Shown in pieces: positions 16,947-25,898 of a DNA stretch of 64,000 bases (within the stretch, counting starts at the first letter, position 1; each line of letters starts with the position of its first letter). The translations under genes and the position numbers were made by a program. Source of the DNA: CANIGN01 sp041391385 (GTDB taxonomy: Bacteria; Bdellovibrionota; UBA2428); assembly GCA_041391385.1 (NCBI GenBank), contig JAWKOD010000004.1:1-64000 (forward strand), read 5' to 3'. The notes beneath the pieces are model-generated. The model saw only the letters and a program-made list of their open reading frames with translations. It did not search any database and was not told the origin of the DNA.

Positions 16947-17834
16947 ATGGGTAAAAACAAGATACTTTTTGTCATTGTAACATCTATGTTTTTAAAAAGC
17001 TTTTTATGGGCAGGAGATGATAGGGTGTTGACTGAAATCCTAGACCTCATTGATAGCAAAAGAGAAGAGCACCGATTGAATCTTAGGGTGGAAGGTGGCG
17101 AAATAGCTACTTTTCGTAGTCGCGAAGAATTGGCTCCCTTATTGGCTGATGCAATGTCGCAAGCGAGATCTGAGGGCATAGACCCAACAAGTTTAAATTG
17201 GATCCGAGAGGTTGTTGGCTACGCGATGTATGATATTGACCGCCCACTTAATAAGTTTAATGTGCCTGCCGCGGATGCACCATCGACGATATTGACGGGG
17301 AAATTGAGTCTTGAAAAAAGCCCCTATACAAGCAGTTTTGAATTTAAGAGAGAGGCAGAGTTTAAGCCATCCGCAAGGGTAGAGGAGTTAATTAAAGAAT
17401 TCCGCGAGAGCGCCCCCATTCGTCAAGCTCTTCAAGCTCGCGATGAAGCCGAAAGTCGAATTGATTCCTCAAATTCTCGAAATCATCCTAATCTTAATGA
17501 GGTAAGAAGAAGTTGGGTTATCAATAATGATTTTATAAATAAGAAAAAAATTGAAATTGCTGAAGCTCTGGTTAGAGACGCTGTGTTGAGAGGATATAAC
17601 CCACAGGAAGTTGTAAGTGAGCTAATTGGTATTCGAAGCACTAACCCTATAGTTACAGATGATATGTTTGGAGACGGTAGTCCATATAGGTCGTCATGGA
17701 CGATGGTACGGGAAATGGCAGCAGGTGTTCAAAATCCCGATCGGATTGGTGAAAGTTCAAGTGATAAACCTAGTGGCAGTGGTAATGGTCATGGAACATC
17801 TTGTCGTTCAAAATTGAGTTCAGATATCACATAA
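16947..17834 (+). CDS. Exported hypothetical protein
   Basis: This 295-residue protein has a signal peptide (KILFVIVTSMFLKSFLWAG). The mature part is largely helical and charged, with repeated arginine- and glutamate-rich segments. It ends in a Gly/Ser-rich stretch (SSSDKPSGSGNGHG) before a single cysteine. I see no catalytic motif or known family. It converges with the PilZ gene, with a 17-bp gap. Confidence 0.6.
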   Translation: MGKNKILFVIVTSMFLKSFLWAGDDRVLTEILDLIDSKREEHRLNLRVEGGEIATFRSREELAPLLADAMSQARSEGIDPTSLNWIREVVGYAMYDIDRPLNKFNVPAADAPSTILTGKLSLEKSPYTSSFEFKREAEFKPSARVEELIKEFRESAPIRQALQARDEAESRIDSSNSRNHPNLNEVRRSWVINNDFINKKKIEIAEALVRDAVLRGYNPQEVVSELIGIRSTNPIVTDDMFGDGSPYRSSWTMVREMAAGVQNPDRIGESSSDKPSGSGNGHGTSCRSKLSSDIT

Positions 17835-17851
17835 TCAAAAATTGCCTAGAT

Positions 17852-18574
17852 TTAGTCGAGACCTGCGACAGGAACGACGTCGGTAAACTTGTCTAAGCCA
17901 ATTTTTGCCATAATAATTTCATCTCTTCGTTGTTGGATGAAGTTATTGATTACAGCTTGCTTTGCTTGGTTCATAGGTAAGAAGTGAAGACCCGTGTGAA
18001 TTGAGTTTCCGTATTCAGGACCTTTCATCTTCATGCTCCAAACAACCTCAGCTTGTACAGAGAAAAGTTCTGCTGTGTGAGGCAGTGGGATTTCTATTCT
18101 TAAAATTGTTTTATTCTTAAGTGATTCTTTGGTTTTAAGACAGATACCCGTTTTTGAAAGGTTCATAAGTTCAGCGTGATGAACCAGGGGACCTTTGTTC
18201 ATAATGCGAAAGCGAATATCGAGGTTAACGTCGACACGTTCTTTGCGCATGACGTGTGCTTTAAATATTCCTTGGCCGCCAGAAGCTGCAAAAAATGCTT
18301 CGGGATCAAATTCATCTTCGTCTTTTGGTTCTGCTTCTTTGAGTTCTTTCGAAGCGTCAAGTGCAGCTTTTACAGCTGCAGCTTGAGCTGTAGCTTTTTT
18401 ATCTTCAGCAGGCTTAGCTGTAGCTTTTACGCTCTGAGTAGGTTTGCTTGCTGCTTTAGCCGATACTTTCTTTTTTGCAGCAGGAGCAGCTTTTGTTTTA
18501 GGTTTGGCCTTTGCTGTTGCTTTGGTGGTAGATTTACTGCTTGGAGCTTTTGTAGACTTCTTTTTAACCGGCAT
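17852..18574 (-). CDS. PilZ-domain protein with a histone-H1-like Lys/Ala-rich N-terminal tail
   Basis: This is a 240-residue protein. Residues 1-80 are almost only Lys, Ala, Ser, Thr and Pro (KKKSTKAPSSKSTTKATAKA and similar). That composition is typical of histone-H1-like and AlgP-like nucleoid tails. A short acidic linker (EPKDEDEFDPEAFF) leads to a PilZ domain: MRKERVDVNLDIRFR carries the RxxxR-type arginines and ELMNLSKTGICLKT the (D/N)xSxxG motif. The domain should therefore bind cyclic di-GMP. The combination suggests a c-di-GMP-responsive protein that may touch DNA or RNA; this is inference. No coiled coil is seen. Confidence 0.85.
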   Translation of the reverse strand: MPVKKKSTKAPSSKSTTKATAKAKPKTKAAPAAKKKVSAKAASKPTQSVKATAKPAEDKKATAQAAAVKAALDASKELKEAEPKDEDEFDPEAFFAASGGQGIFKAHVMRKERVDVNLDIRFRIMNKGPLVHHAELMNLSKTGICLKTKESLKNKTILRIEIPLPHTAELFSVQAEVVWSMKMKGPEYGNSIHTGLHFLPMNQAKQAVINNFIQQRRDEIIMAKIGLDKFTDVVPVAGLD

Positions 18575-18626
18575 GACGAATGAAGATACCTCTCAAAGTG
18601 GATTCTGTAAAAATAGCTTGCATAAG

Positions 18627-19734
18627 GCACAGGATATAACGCATCTGGTCAATGAGTCCAGGTCAAAGATTCGACTCCAAGACGCAAAGCTCTATCAAGA
18701 AGTATCGGGTAGGGAGCTCCTCGTTTTAAATTTTTACCCTATTTTCAAGGACTTAGCTTGGGTTTGGTCTGATGGAGAGCTTTGTGGAGTTTCTCTAAAG
18801 TTGCTGGATCGCAGCAAGCTTAAGCCTTAAAACATCCCTTTTATCTTGTATTTGAAGGCTCATTTCGTGGACACAGCCTTCAGGAGCCAAAATTAGCAGC
18901 GTGAAAGCCTCAGCTTTTATTTTGCGGGAGAGCGCTCGTTTCATTGGAATTTTTCCAAAAAAGACTGGGTTTTCGAAATATCAGGCAAGAAGCCCATGTG
19001 CAAAGGCTTCCGGACTGGGCAGCTTTTTCTAAAGTGAAAAGTGTAATTGAAAATGCGGATGGACAGCAGCACGATCAGGTTTCAATCAACAATGCTGTGC
19101 TCGTAAAACCATTTCAAAGCCGAAGAAAAATTTACAAAACTTAAGCAAAATGTGGAGAGCGATTTAGATCAGGCAACGAAGTGGCTTTCTGAAAATCACC
19201 CGCATATAGAATTCTTTTTTCAAAACCCTCAACTTTGGGGCACAGATATAGAGACTCTTCCCAAAAAACAGACTTGATTCGATCTTGGTATAAGTTCCTT
19301 TATGCAACACCCACGCAAAGGGGAAGCTTTAGAAAGTCTTAAAATTACACTCTAGATTTGAAAGAAAAAAGCAAAAGCTCAAGAGCGCTTAACCAAGCTC
19401 CCAAGAGGCTCCGTTTTGAGAATCAGCAAAATGAAAGTTGTCTTAAAAACACCCTTCAAAGGGAAAGCGGAGAAAAAAAGCTGCGAAAAAGTTGAAACGA
19501 GCACAGGACTAGAGGCTGGTCGGTAGAAAAGCTCTTGAGAACGATGAGTTGTTGAAGGGCTCAGAGTCGCGACCTTGGTTTCATGTTCGTGGTCAGCGAG
19601 GCTCACGTGTGGGTCAAAAGTGGGGCAAAAAGGCTTTGGTGCGAAGGGGTGAGTTAAGCGAAGACATGCTAAAAAAGGCAGCCACCCTGGCCGCTAAGTA
19701 TTCAAAAAGCCTCTGGGGCCTGGATTTCGGCTGA
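18627..19734 (+). pseudogene. Decayed RqcH/NFACT-family gene (ribosome-associated quality control)
   Basis: Coding sequence on this strand is broken into pieces by several frameshifts and stops. The clearest piece (19513-19734) reads LVGRKALENDELLK, then RPWFHVRGQRGSRV, then MLKKAATLAAKYSK. These match the NFACT-R (DUF814) pattern of RqcH/Rqc2/Tae2: GRNA..ND, D.WFH..G.PGSH, AA.LAA.YSK. An upstream piece (EEKFTKLKQNVESDLDQA, ~19120-19190) fits the coiled coil. Another (QEVSGRELLVLNFYPIFK, 18695-18750) fits the NFACT-N domain; FILYLKAHFVDTAFRS follows in another frame. RqcH adds C-terminal Ala tails to stalled nascent chains. The remnant is shorter (~1.1 kb) than the ~1.6 kb expected. The 5' boundary is approximate. 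Confidence 0.8.
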
Positions 19735-19790
19735 TTATAGAGGTGTTTTCTGAAAAAACTTAAAGGGCTGATGTGCTGCGCTAATAGGTC

Positions 19791-19857
19791 TGCAATCAAA
19801 CAATATTTGTGAGCCTAGCGGAGCCATGAAAACAGCTTATGATAAAACACTTAAAGC
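19791..19857 (+). repeat. Partial copy of the mutS2 5' end
   Basis: A stretch from TGCAATC through a GAGCC-ATG start repeats the mutS2 leader and first codons (20337-20405) in direct orientation, at roughly 85% identity by eye. Here the frame is MKTAYDKTLKA followed by a stop. This copy lies ~90 bp after the RqcH remnant and appears to mark an older junction between rqcH and mutS2. Confidence 0.8.
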
Positions 19858-20235
19858 CTAAATTACATCAGTGACTAAACACTGAAACTGTTCCTTTACG
19901 GTGGACCACATAGATGTTGATGAGCTTTTGGTGCCAGTACATGTTATTCGAAGGCCCTTTCGTGATCTTTTTGTTAAAGTAGCATTGTCGTCGACTTTAT
20001 CTTCTGTAGTTGTCTCAGTAGTTGAATCAAGTTTTTCATAAATACTTTTAGCTTGAGGACCGTTAATGAGGAGCACTTGATTTCCATCTTTTTCTATAAC
20101 GGACGAGTAGTTGGATCTGGCACTTTCGCTCATCAAGTGTCCGATGCCAGAATCAGAAAAGCCTATAGTAGAAAGGCCAAAAAAAGAGAGACAGATGAGT
20201 GTGTTTTTTAGGGCGGAAGACGTCATGGGCGGCAT
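19858..20235 (-). CDS. Small exported hypothetical protein inserted between mutS2 5'-end copies
   Basis: This is a 125-residue protein. I chose the ATG at 20235 (MPPMTSS; ATG 20226 is also possible) because it places a normal signal peptide (NTLICLSFFGLSTIGFS) at the N-terminus. Longer frames upstream would bury it. The mature part has KDGNQVLLINGP and a Thr/Glu-rich segment, ending with two cysteines (ITCTG, FQCLV). No family is recognised. It sits on the opposite strand, exactly between the two direct copies of the mutS2 start. Confidence 0.55.
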   Translation of the reverse strand: MPPMTSSALKNTLICLSFFGLSTIGFSDSGIGHLMSESARSNYSSVIEKDGNQVLLINGPQAKSIYEKLDSTTETTTEDKVDDNATLTKRSRKGLRITCTGTKSSSTSMWSTVKEQFQCLVTDVI

Positions 20236-20336
20236 GATAACGCAATGCGTTAATTCTGTCAATCCTGTAATGGCAAAGGGAGTAAAGACTATGAAAATCC
20301 CATGCGTTAGGGACGTCGGGAGCTTGTTTCGGTTCT

Positions 20337-20405
20337 TGCAATCTAAAACAATATTTGTGAGCCTAGCAGAGCAATGAAAACAGCTTTTGAAAAAACACTT
20401 GAGGT
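20337..20405 (+). repeat. mutS2 leader and start, second member of the direct repeat
   Basis: Matches 19791-19857. This copy contains the functional mutS2 start (ATG 20374) preceded by AGAGCA. Confidence 0.8.
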
Positions 20406-22767
20406 TCTTGAATGGCCCGAGTGGTTGCGCACGATCGATGAAGTGGCACAGTCCCCCATGGGGCGAGATTTTATTGCGTCGCTGGTTCCGGGGATGTGGA
20501 ACGCAGGAGTTAATCAAAGCTATTCACGATCAATTGTTGAGCTCGTTACTTTTTTAAGTGAGCAGCAGGCCCTGCCGTTAACGGATTTAAAAGACCTTAG
20601 TCAATTGTATAAGAGAATGTTTCGAGGAGGCGCTATTTCTGTTTCAGAATTTGCGGATCTTATTCGAAATCAAAAAGGAGTCCTAAGTTTAAAAGCCGTT
20701 CTGGCTAGCTGTAAGTGCGACGAGCTTAAAAAGAATTTTCAAAATTTAGATCCACTTCGTGATTGGTGTGACATGCACTTTCCACTTTTGGATCAACACG
20801 GAGAAATTGCAGATTCTGCGTCGGATGATTTGCGAGCGCTTCGAATGCTCCTAAAGGATTTAAAGAAGCGCATTGATGAAAAACTCAAAGAATATATGAA
20901 CGATCCTCACTTGGGTGAGATCTTGAGAGAGGATTACGTCACGATTCGTGATGGGCGTTACGTGTTACCCATTAAGAATAATTTCAAAAGCCGAATGCCT
21001 GGAATTATTCATGACGTTTCTAAAACGGAATCTACTTTTTTTATCGAGCCCCAAGCTGTTGTGGATCTTAACAATCAGCTTAAAGTTGCAGAACGTGAAA
21101 TAGAAATTGAAATTGAGCGTATTCTTGGAGAAGTAGTTTATCGTTCCAAGGAGGTTATCTCGTTTTTTGAGCTTAATCAGCAGCACTTGGCATTGGCTGA
21201 TTATTTGCAGTCGTGTGCAAAAATTATAAGTCGTTGGGATCGCTTTTGTATTGCCGAAGAAAGCGACTCGTTGTCCTTTGATGATTTAGCGCACCCTCTT
21301 TTATCACTTCAGGGAAAAGTTGTTCCCAATTCTCTTACGTGGGGTGAGGCTCTTATACTTTCGGGTCCCAATACAGGTGGCAAGACGGTTCTTCTTAAAA
21401 GTGTAGGTTTAGCGTTGTTGTTTGCTCGTGCAGGGATTCCTGTTTGTGCCAATGTTGCTAAAGTGCCTGCCTCCATTAAAAAAGTTTTTGCAGAAATGGG
21501 CGACGATCAAAACCTTTTTGAAAAGCTTTCTACTTTTTCTGCGCATGTATCGTCTTTGAGTCGAATTCTTAAAGAAGCGCAACGGGGCGATTTAGTTCTG
21601 ATCGATGAAATTGCTACTGGAACCGCTCCCGAAGAAGGACAGGCTTTAGCGCGAGCGCTTTTAGAATCTTTCTTGTTTCATGGGGTAAGGGCTTTTGTGA
21701 CGACTCACTATGGTGCTCTTAAGATTATGGCTTTGGCCGACGAGCGCTGTCGTGTGGCTTCAATGACATATGACACAGCTAAAAGGCTTCCGCTTTATAA
21801 AATAGTGATGGATATTCCAGGAGAGAGTTCTGCCTTAGATGCAGCTGAGCGCTTGGGGATCCCCCGTGATGTCTTAGACCGTGCAAAACAACTTTTGGGT
21901 GATGACTCCAAGGATTTAACAAAAGCTCTTAAAAACTTAGAGCGAAGTCGAAAGCATTTTGAAGATAAACTTTTAGAGAGTGAAGAGATTAAGAAAAGAT
22001 TGCAGCAAAAAGAAAAAGAAACAGCTCGCTTAAGAGAGCTCGCCGAAGAAAAGTTAAAGGAACTTGGTCGGGAGGAAGCAAAAGAGCTTCTTAAGGAGTT
22101 TAGAAATCTAAAAGAGCAACTATCTGCGAAAATGTTAAGTTTGGAGTCAGGTGGCGAAGCCACTGAGATCTTTGAAAAAGTCTCTGAGGAAAGCTCTAAG
22201 TTAAGGGCCATTGTGCGAGAGGATGCACCCTTTGTGCCTACCAAAAGAGGGGTCATGCCTGAGGAGCTTAAGAAGGGGGTCGTTGTTGAGGTCGCTGGCT
22301 TGGGTCTTGCTCAGGTTGAAGAGGACTTTACAGCAGCAACGAGTGGAAAATCCTTCTTAGTTGTAAAGGTAGGCGAAATTAAAACCCGAGTGGGTTTAGA
22401 CCGAGTTTTTGAAGCAACACGAGAAGAGAGAAACAGATTCGAGCAAGGGCGAAAAAGTTGGTTGAACGTAGAAAAAAGAAAAAGCACAGCAGCTCTAGCG
22501 GAACCAAAATCGCAAGCTGGAAGTTTTGTTTGTGATGTGAGAGGACGTAGTTGGGAAGAGTCGCGTCGTAAAATAGATACAGCTCTAAATCAGCTCACCG
22601 CGGGTGATTATAGTTCCATTACAATCGTTCACGGGCATGGGACAGAAGTCTTAAAAGAGAAAATTCGCAGTTATTTGAAAAAAGAGCGTGGCGAGTTTAA
22701 GTATAGAACAGGTTCTTGGCCAGGAGAGGGTGGTGACGGTGTGACTATTGTGGAGACGGATAGATGA
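20374..22767 (+). CDS. mutS2: Endonuclease MutS2 / ribosome-collision ATPase
   Basis: This is a 797-residue protein. The MutS-type core and clamp occupy residues 1-310. The ABC-type ATPase has Walker A GPNTGGKT (about residue 331), QNLFEKLSTFSAHVSSL, Walker B LVLIDEIATGT and the TTHYGALK switch. A long charged coiled coil (about 500-610) follows, then a C-terminal Smr domain (about 715-797) with CDVRGRSWEESRRKI and VHGHGTEVLKEKI. MutS2 is known to suppress recombination. In Bacillus it also binds collided ribosomes and feeds RqcH-dependent quality control. A decayed rqcH lies just upstream, with a copy of the mutS2 start after it, suggesting the two once formed an operon. Confidence 0.93.
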   Translation: MKTAFEKTLEVLEWPEWLRTIDEVAQSPMGRDFIASLVPGMWNAGVNQSYSRSIVELVTFLSEQQALPLTDLKDLSQLYKRMFRGGAISVSEFADLIRNQKGVLSLKAVLASCKCDELKKNFQNLDPLRDWCDMHFPLLDQHGEIADSASDDLRALRMLLKDLKKRIDEKLKEYMNDPHLGEILREDYVTIRDGRYVLPIKNNFKSRMPGIIHDVSKTESTFFIEPQAVVDLNNQLKVAEREIEIEIERILGEVVYRSKEVISFFELNQQHLALADYLQSCAKIISRWDRFCIAEESDSLSFDDLAHPLLSLQGKVVPNSLTWGEALILSGPNTGGKTVLLKSVGLALLFARAGIPVCANVAKVPASIKKVFAEMGDDQNLFEKLSTFSAHVSSLSRILKEAQRGDLVLIDEIATGTAPEEGQALARALLESFLFHGVRAFVTTHYGALKIMALADERCRVASMTYDTAKRLPLYKIVMDIPGESSALDAAERLGIPRDVLDRAKQLLGDDSKDLTKALKNLERSRKHFEDKLLESEEIKKRLQQKEKETARLRELAEEKLKELGREEAKELLKEFRNLKEQLSAKMLSLESGGEATEIFEKVSEESSKLRAIVREDAPFVPTKRGVMPEELKKGVVVEVAGLGLAQVEEDFTAATSGKSFLVVKVGEIKTRVGLDRVFEATREERNRFEQGRKSWLNVEKRKSTAALAEPKSQAGSFVCDVRGRSWEESRRKIDTALNQLTAGDYSSITIVHGHGTEVLKEKIRSYLKKERGEFKYRTGSWPGEGGDGVTIVETDR

Positions 22768-22777
22768 GAGGGCATAA

Positions 22778-22948
22778 ATGAGCCCCGTGCTTGCGCTTCT
22801 TCTTGTTTCAAACAGTTTCATGACCTACTCGTGGTTTGTTTATTTAAACGAGCCCTCGGGTGACGGACTTCTTCTCTTTATTATTTTGGCTTGGGGCATT
22901 GCTTTCCTAAGCTTTTTTTACGATCGACCAATTCGCCAAGTACCCTAG
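22778..22948 (+). CDS. Truncated DUF486 (DMT-like) two-helix membrane protein
   Basis: This 56-residue frame starts at ATG 22778 and ends TAG 22946-22948. It has two transmembrane stretches (SPVLALLLVSNSFMTYSWFV and LLLFIILAWGIAFLSFF). The FMTYSW and WGIAF...PIRQVP positions fit the first half of DUF486 proteins (usually about 110 residues). The second half is absent in any frame downstream. It begins 10 bp after mutS2 and may be a remnant or a genuine half-size protein. Confidence 0.5.
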   Translation: MSPVLALLLVSNSFMTYSWFVYLNEPSGDGLLLFIILAWGIAFLSFFYDRPIRQVP

Positions 22949-23016
22949 CGGGTCTTTGTAGAAATATATTACTAAAAAGAGTTTTCATTCAGCGCTACGC
23001 GCTCTAGAAAGAAGCT

Positions 23017-23994
23017 ATGGATCGTAACCTTGCGCTAGAGTTTATTCGTGTTACTGAAGCAGCTGCTATTTCATCGGCTAGATGGATGGGGCGTGGTGAG
23101 CGAGATTTAGCTGACCAGGCTGCAGTGGATGCCATGAGACGTTCCATGGATGTGCTCGATGTTCATGGCACTGTTGTGATTGGTGAAGGCGAGCGAGATG
23201 AAGCTCCCATGCTTTATATCGGAGAAGAGTTTGGGATGCGCGGTAAAGAAAGTCCCCGCGTGGACGTAGCTCTTGATCCTCTTGAAGGAACAAATCTCGT
23301 AGCCTTAGGGCATAGTAATGCGCTTTCGGTTATTGCCGTTGCGGATAACGGAAACTTTTTACACGCTCCTGATACTTACATGGATAAAATTGCTGTAGGC
23401 CCTGAGTGTGTGGGCAAAATAAAATGGGGAATGTCTGTTACTGAAATTATAAAGACAGTTGCCAAAGCAAAGAATAAAGAAATTAACGAAACTACTGCGA
23501 TTATTCTTGATCGTGATCGCCATAAGAAACTCATTGAAGAGGTGAGAGCTGCAGGTGCCCGTATTCGCCTTATTAACGATGGAGATGTGTCAGCTGCCAT
23601 TGCAACGTGTAATCAAGAAACGGGGATTGATGTTTTACTTGGCACGGGTGGAGCTCCCGAGGGCGTGATTAGCGCTGCTGCTTTAAAGTGTCTGGGAGGT
23701 GAGTTCTTTGGGAAGCTCATGTGGCGAAGTGAAGAAGAGTTGGCTCGTGCTGAGAAAATGGGAATAAAAGAAAAAGATAAAGTTTACGGCATTGAGGATC
23801 TTGCTCGGGGTGAGGTTATGTTTTGTGCCACAGGTGTAACCGATGGCTCTTGGCTCAAGGGAGTACACTTTACAAGTTATGGATGCACAACGCATTCAAT
23901 TGTTATGCGCAGTAAAACGGGAACAATTCGAGAGATCGAAACAAAGCACGTGTTTGCCATTAAGAAAAAAGCGTCGCCTCATTCTTCGTTTTAG
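23017..23994 (+). CDS. glpX: Class II fructose-1,6-bisphosphatase
   Basis: This 325-residue protein has the GlpX signatures: RGERDLADQAAVDAMR, the metal-binding GEGERDEAPM, the DPLEGTN phosphatase motif, LDRDRHKKLIEE, GTGGAPEGVISAAALKCLGG and FCATGVTDGSWL. It hydrolyses fructose-1,6-bisphosphate in gluconeogenesis with Mn(II). Length fits the family. It is followed 4 bp later by a small exported protein. A weak ribosome-binding site (AGAAAGAAG) precedes ATG 23017. Confidence 0.95.
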   Translation: MDRNLALEFIRVTEAAAISSARWMGRGERDLADQAAVDAMRRSMDVLDVHGTVVIGEGERDEAPMLYIGEEFGMRGKESPRVDVALDPLEGTNLVALGHSNALSVIAVADNGNFLHAPDTYMDKIAVGPECVGKIKWGMSVTEIIKTVAKAKNKEINETTAIILDRDRHKKLIEEVRAAGARIRLINDGDVSAAIATCNQETGIDVLLGTGGAPEGVISAAALKCLGGEFFGKLMWRSEEELARAEKMGIKEKDKVYGIEDLARGEVMFCATGVTDGSWLKGVHFTSYGCTTHSIVMRSKTGTIREIETKHVFAIKKKASPHSSF

Positions 23995-23998
23995 GAAT

Positions 23999-24448
23999 AT
24001 GAAAGTTGAAATGATAAAAAAGTGCTTACTGAGCCTAGCTCTTATTTCTTGTTTTTCTGCATCTGCCGCGGATAGCGGAGATATTTTGATTCACGCGACT
24101 GGTGGTTGGAACCAGGATCTTGAATTATTTCAAGGCAGAGGCGAGGTCGCGTATTCATTTTGGAATGATTTTTCGATAGGACCCGTTATTGAGTTCAATA
24201 GGTATTATTACACGCCTGCTTTGGGAATAACCTGGCATTTGGAGCCATTTGAGATCTTAGCGCATACGGGGCCTTTGTTTTGGGAAAAAGACGGCAATAA
24301 GCGTACGACAATTCAGTTTTCTATACATGCAAATTACCTCATGCAAATTACAACGCATTTTCAATTCTTTGTGAGTGCCGGAGCGAATCTTCCCGATAAG
24401 TATTTTAGGGGTGTTCCCTTGGGTGCTGGCCTCAGATACTGGTTCTAA
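23999..24448 (+). CDS. Small exported, barrel-like protein
   Basis: This is a 149-residue protein. I chose ATG 23999 (MKVEMIKK) because TTTTAGGA precedes it and the signal peptide (CLLSLALISCFSASA) then falls at the N-terminus; longer frames overlap glpX. The mature part has about eight amphipathic strands rich in aromatic residues (GEVAYSFWNDFSIGPVIEF, IQFSIHANYLMQITTHFQFF) and ends LRYWF. A terminal aromatic residue is typical of outer-membrane beta barrels, so an 8-strand barrel is a reasonable guess. The function is not known. Confidence 0.6.
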   Translation: MKVEMIKKCLLSLALISCFSASAADSGDILIHATGGWNQDLELFQGRGEVAYSFWNDFSIGPVIEFNRYYYTPALGITWHLEPFEILAHTGPLFWEKDGNKRTTIQFSIHANYLMQITTHFQFFVSAGANLPDKYFRGVPLGAGLRYWF

Positions 24449-24583
24449 GAAACTAAAGAGATTCTGTTGGGAAAGCCCCCTTTAAGTATTCCACTCCTCA
24501 GATACCTATGCGCGACAGACACTAAATTGGCACCCTCGGTTATTTTGACTTAAGCTTGCACTCCTCGTTCCGATAAAGATTCT

Positions 24584-25879
24584 GTGAAGAAAGCTCAAGA
24601 CCGAACCTCAATTATAGAGGATGCACTTAGCTCTTTTGAGTGGTTGTCTCAGGTGGGTATTTGGGCGGCGTTTTCTCTTGCCGGATTAAGTTTTCTTTTT
24701 TGGGCTGGCCTTCAGGTGAGTTTTAAAATCCTTTTGAGTTTTGCTTTTTTAACATTATGTACACTACCTGCTAAAAAAATGCGCCTGACTTTTGTGAACT
24801 TGCGAAACTTTGTCGCAATATGTGCCGTTTTAATCCATGCGCTTGTTTTACACGTCGAATATGGCCAGATTCCTTCTGTGTTGTTGATTGTCCCAGCATT
24901 TTTGTTTGTTGAAATTATTTCAGGTTGGACCTGGAAAATTTTATTTACCACTGCACTTTGGTCTATTCACGTTTATTGGTCTTATGATTTTCAGCAAATA
25001 GAAATGCCTTCAGCTCAGGAAGCCAGTAGTTCGCTATTGGGAGCGATTGTTACTCTCTTTTTGATATTTGCTTTTAACGGACTTCATGCATTTGGTAAAA
25101 AAGTAGCTATAAAAAAGTTGAATCAACTTAAGGGACAAAACGATTTTAAGGATCAAAGAGTTCATGCATCAAGATTGCAAATTTTAGGTGAATTGAGTGC
25201 AGCACTTGTTCATGAATTGAGTAACCCCGTGACAAATTTACAAGGCTTTTTTTCGCAAATCTTTGATTCAGACGAAATGCGGTTAAATGTTAAAAATCGT
25301 GAGTTGTTTGGCCGGATTGAGGCAAATTTAGCGCGTCTTCGAGATATCCTTCTTGGCTTTAGATCTTTTTCTCGGATGGAAGCTACGGTTAAGACTCATT
25401 TTAAAAGTTCAGAATTATTTAAAGATATAGAGATTCTCTCTCGGCATGCTTTTCAATTGCATAAAGTTGAGTTGAAACTCGCCGCAGATAAAGACATTAC
25501 CTTGTCTGGAAATAGAGTTGAGATTGGCCAAGTAATGATGAACTTTTTACTTAATGCACTGGCATCAACGAAAAATTCGAAAGAACGAGTTGTTTTGGTG
25601 GGCAGTGAAAGTACACCTAATGGATATATGTTTTTTGTAGAGGATTCTGGAGAAGGTGTTCCTGAGGAGCTCAGAGAAAAGATCTTTAGACCTTTTTTCA
25701 GCACGAAGGGGGATGATGGAAGTGGATTGGGGCTTTATATCTCTAAGATCATCGCTGAGCATCACGAATGTAAACTTGAGCTTAAGTCGGCTCGGGTTGT
25801 AGGGCATGGAGCCCGTTTTGAGCTTTTATTTCCCAATAGTCGAATTATCCTAACGGATGACCTCGACCAGGTTGCCTAA
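24584..25879 (+). CDS. Membrane sensor histidine kinase (orphan)
   Basis: This 431-residue protein starts at GTG 24584. Five to six hydrophobic segments (residues ~20-185) form a membrane sensor with almost no periplasmic loop. The HisKA domain has the H-box ALVHELSNPV (His210). The ATPase domain has the N-box MMNFLLNALAS, G1 EDSGEGVP, F-box IFRPFFSTK and G2 GSGLGLYISK. It should autophosphorylate and pass phosphate to a response regulator, but none lies nearby. It is 19 bp before murD and likely cotranscribed with murD-murF. Confidence 0.9.
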   Translation: MKKAQDRTSIIEDALSSFEWLSQVGIWAAFSLAGLSFLFWAGLQVSFKILLSFAFLTLCTLPAKKMRLTFVNLRNFVAICAVLIHALVLHVEYGQIPSVLLIVPAFLFVEIISGWTWKILFTTALWSIHVYWSYDFQQIEMPSAQEASSSLLGAIVTLFLIFAFNGLHAFGKKVAIKKLNQLKGQNDFKDQRVHASRLQILGELSAALVHELSNPVTNLQGFFSQIFDSDEMRLNVKNRELFGRIEANLARLRDILLGFRSFSRMEATVKTHFKSSELFKDIEILSRHAFQLHKVELKLAADKDITLSGNRVEIGQVMMNFLLNALASTKNSKERVVLVGSESTPNGYMFFVEDSGEGVPEELREKIFRPFFSTKGDDGSGLGLYISKIIAEHHECKLELKSARVVGHGARFELLFPNSRIILTDDLDQVA

Positions 25880-25898
25880 TATAGTTTATCTTTAAGAG

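Noticed and set aside
18176..18583. Long plus-strand frame rich in Cys, Phe and Ser opposite the PilZ gene
   Set aside because: It is the mirror of the Lys/Ala-rich tail codons; composition is absurd for a protein, and the minus frame has a PilZ domain.
18944..19144. 66-codon plus-strand frame as a separate small gene
   Set aside because: It lies within the decayed RqcH gene and has no independent domain.
23843..23998. Upstream extension of the small barrel-like protein into glpX
   Set aside because: The extension is out of frame with glpX and would bury the signal peptide.
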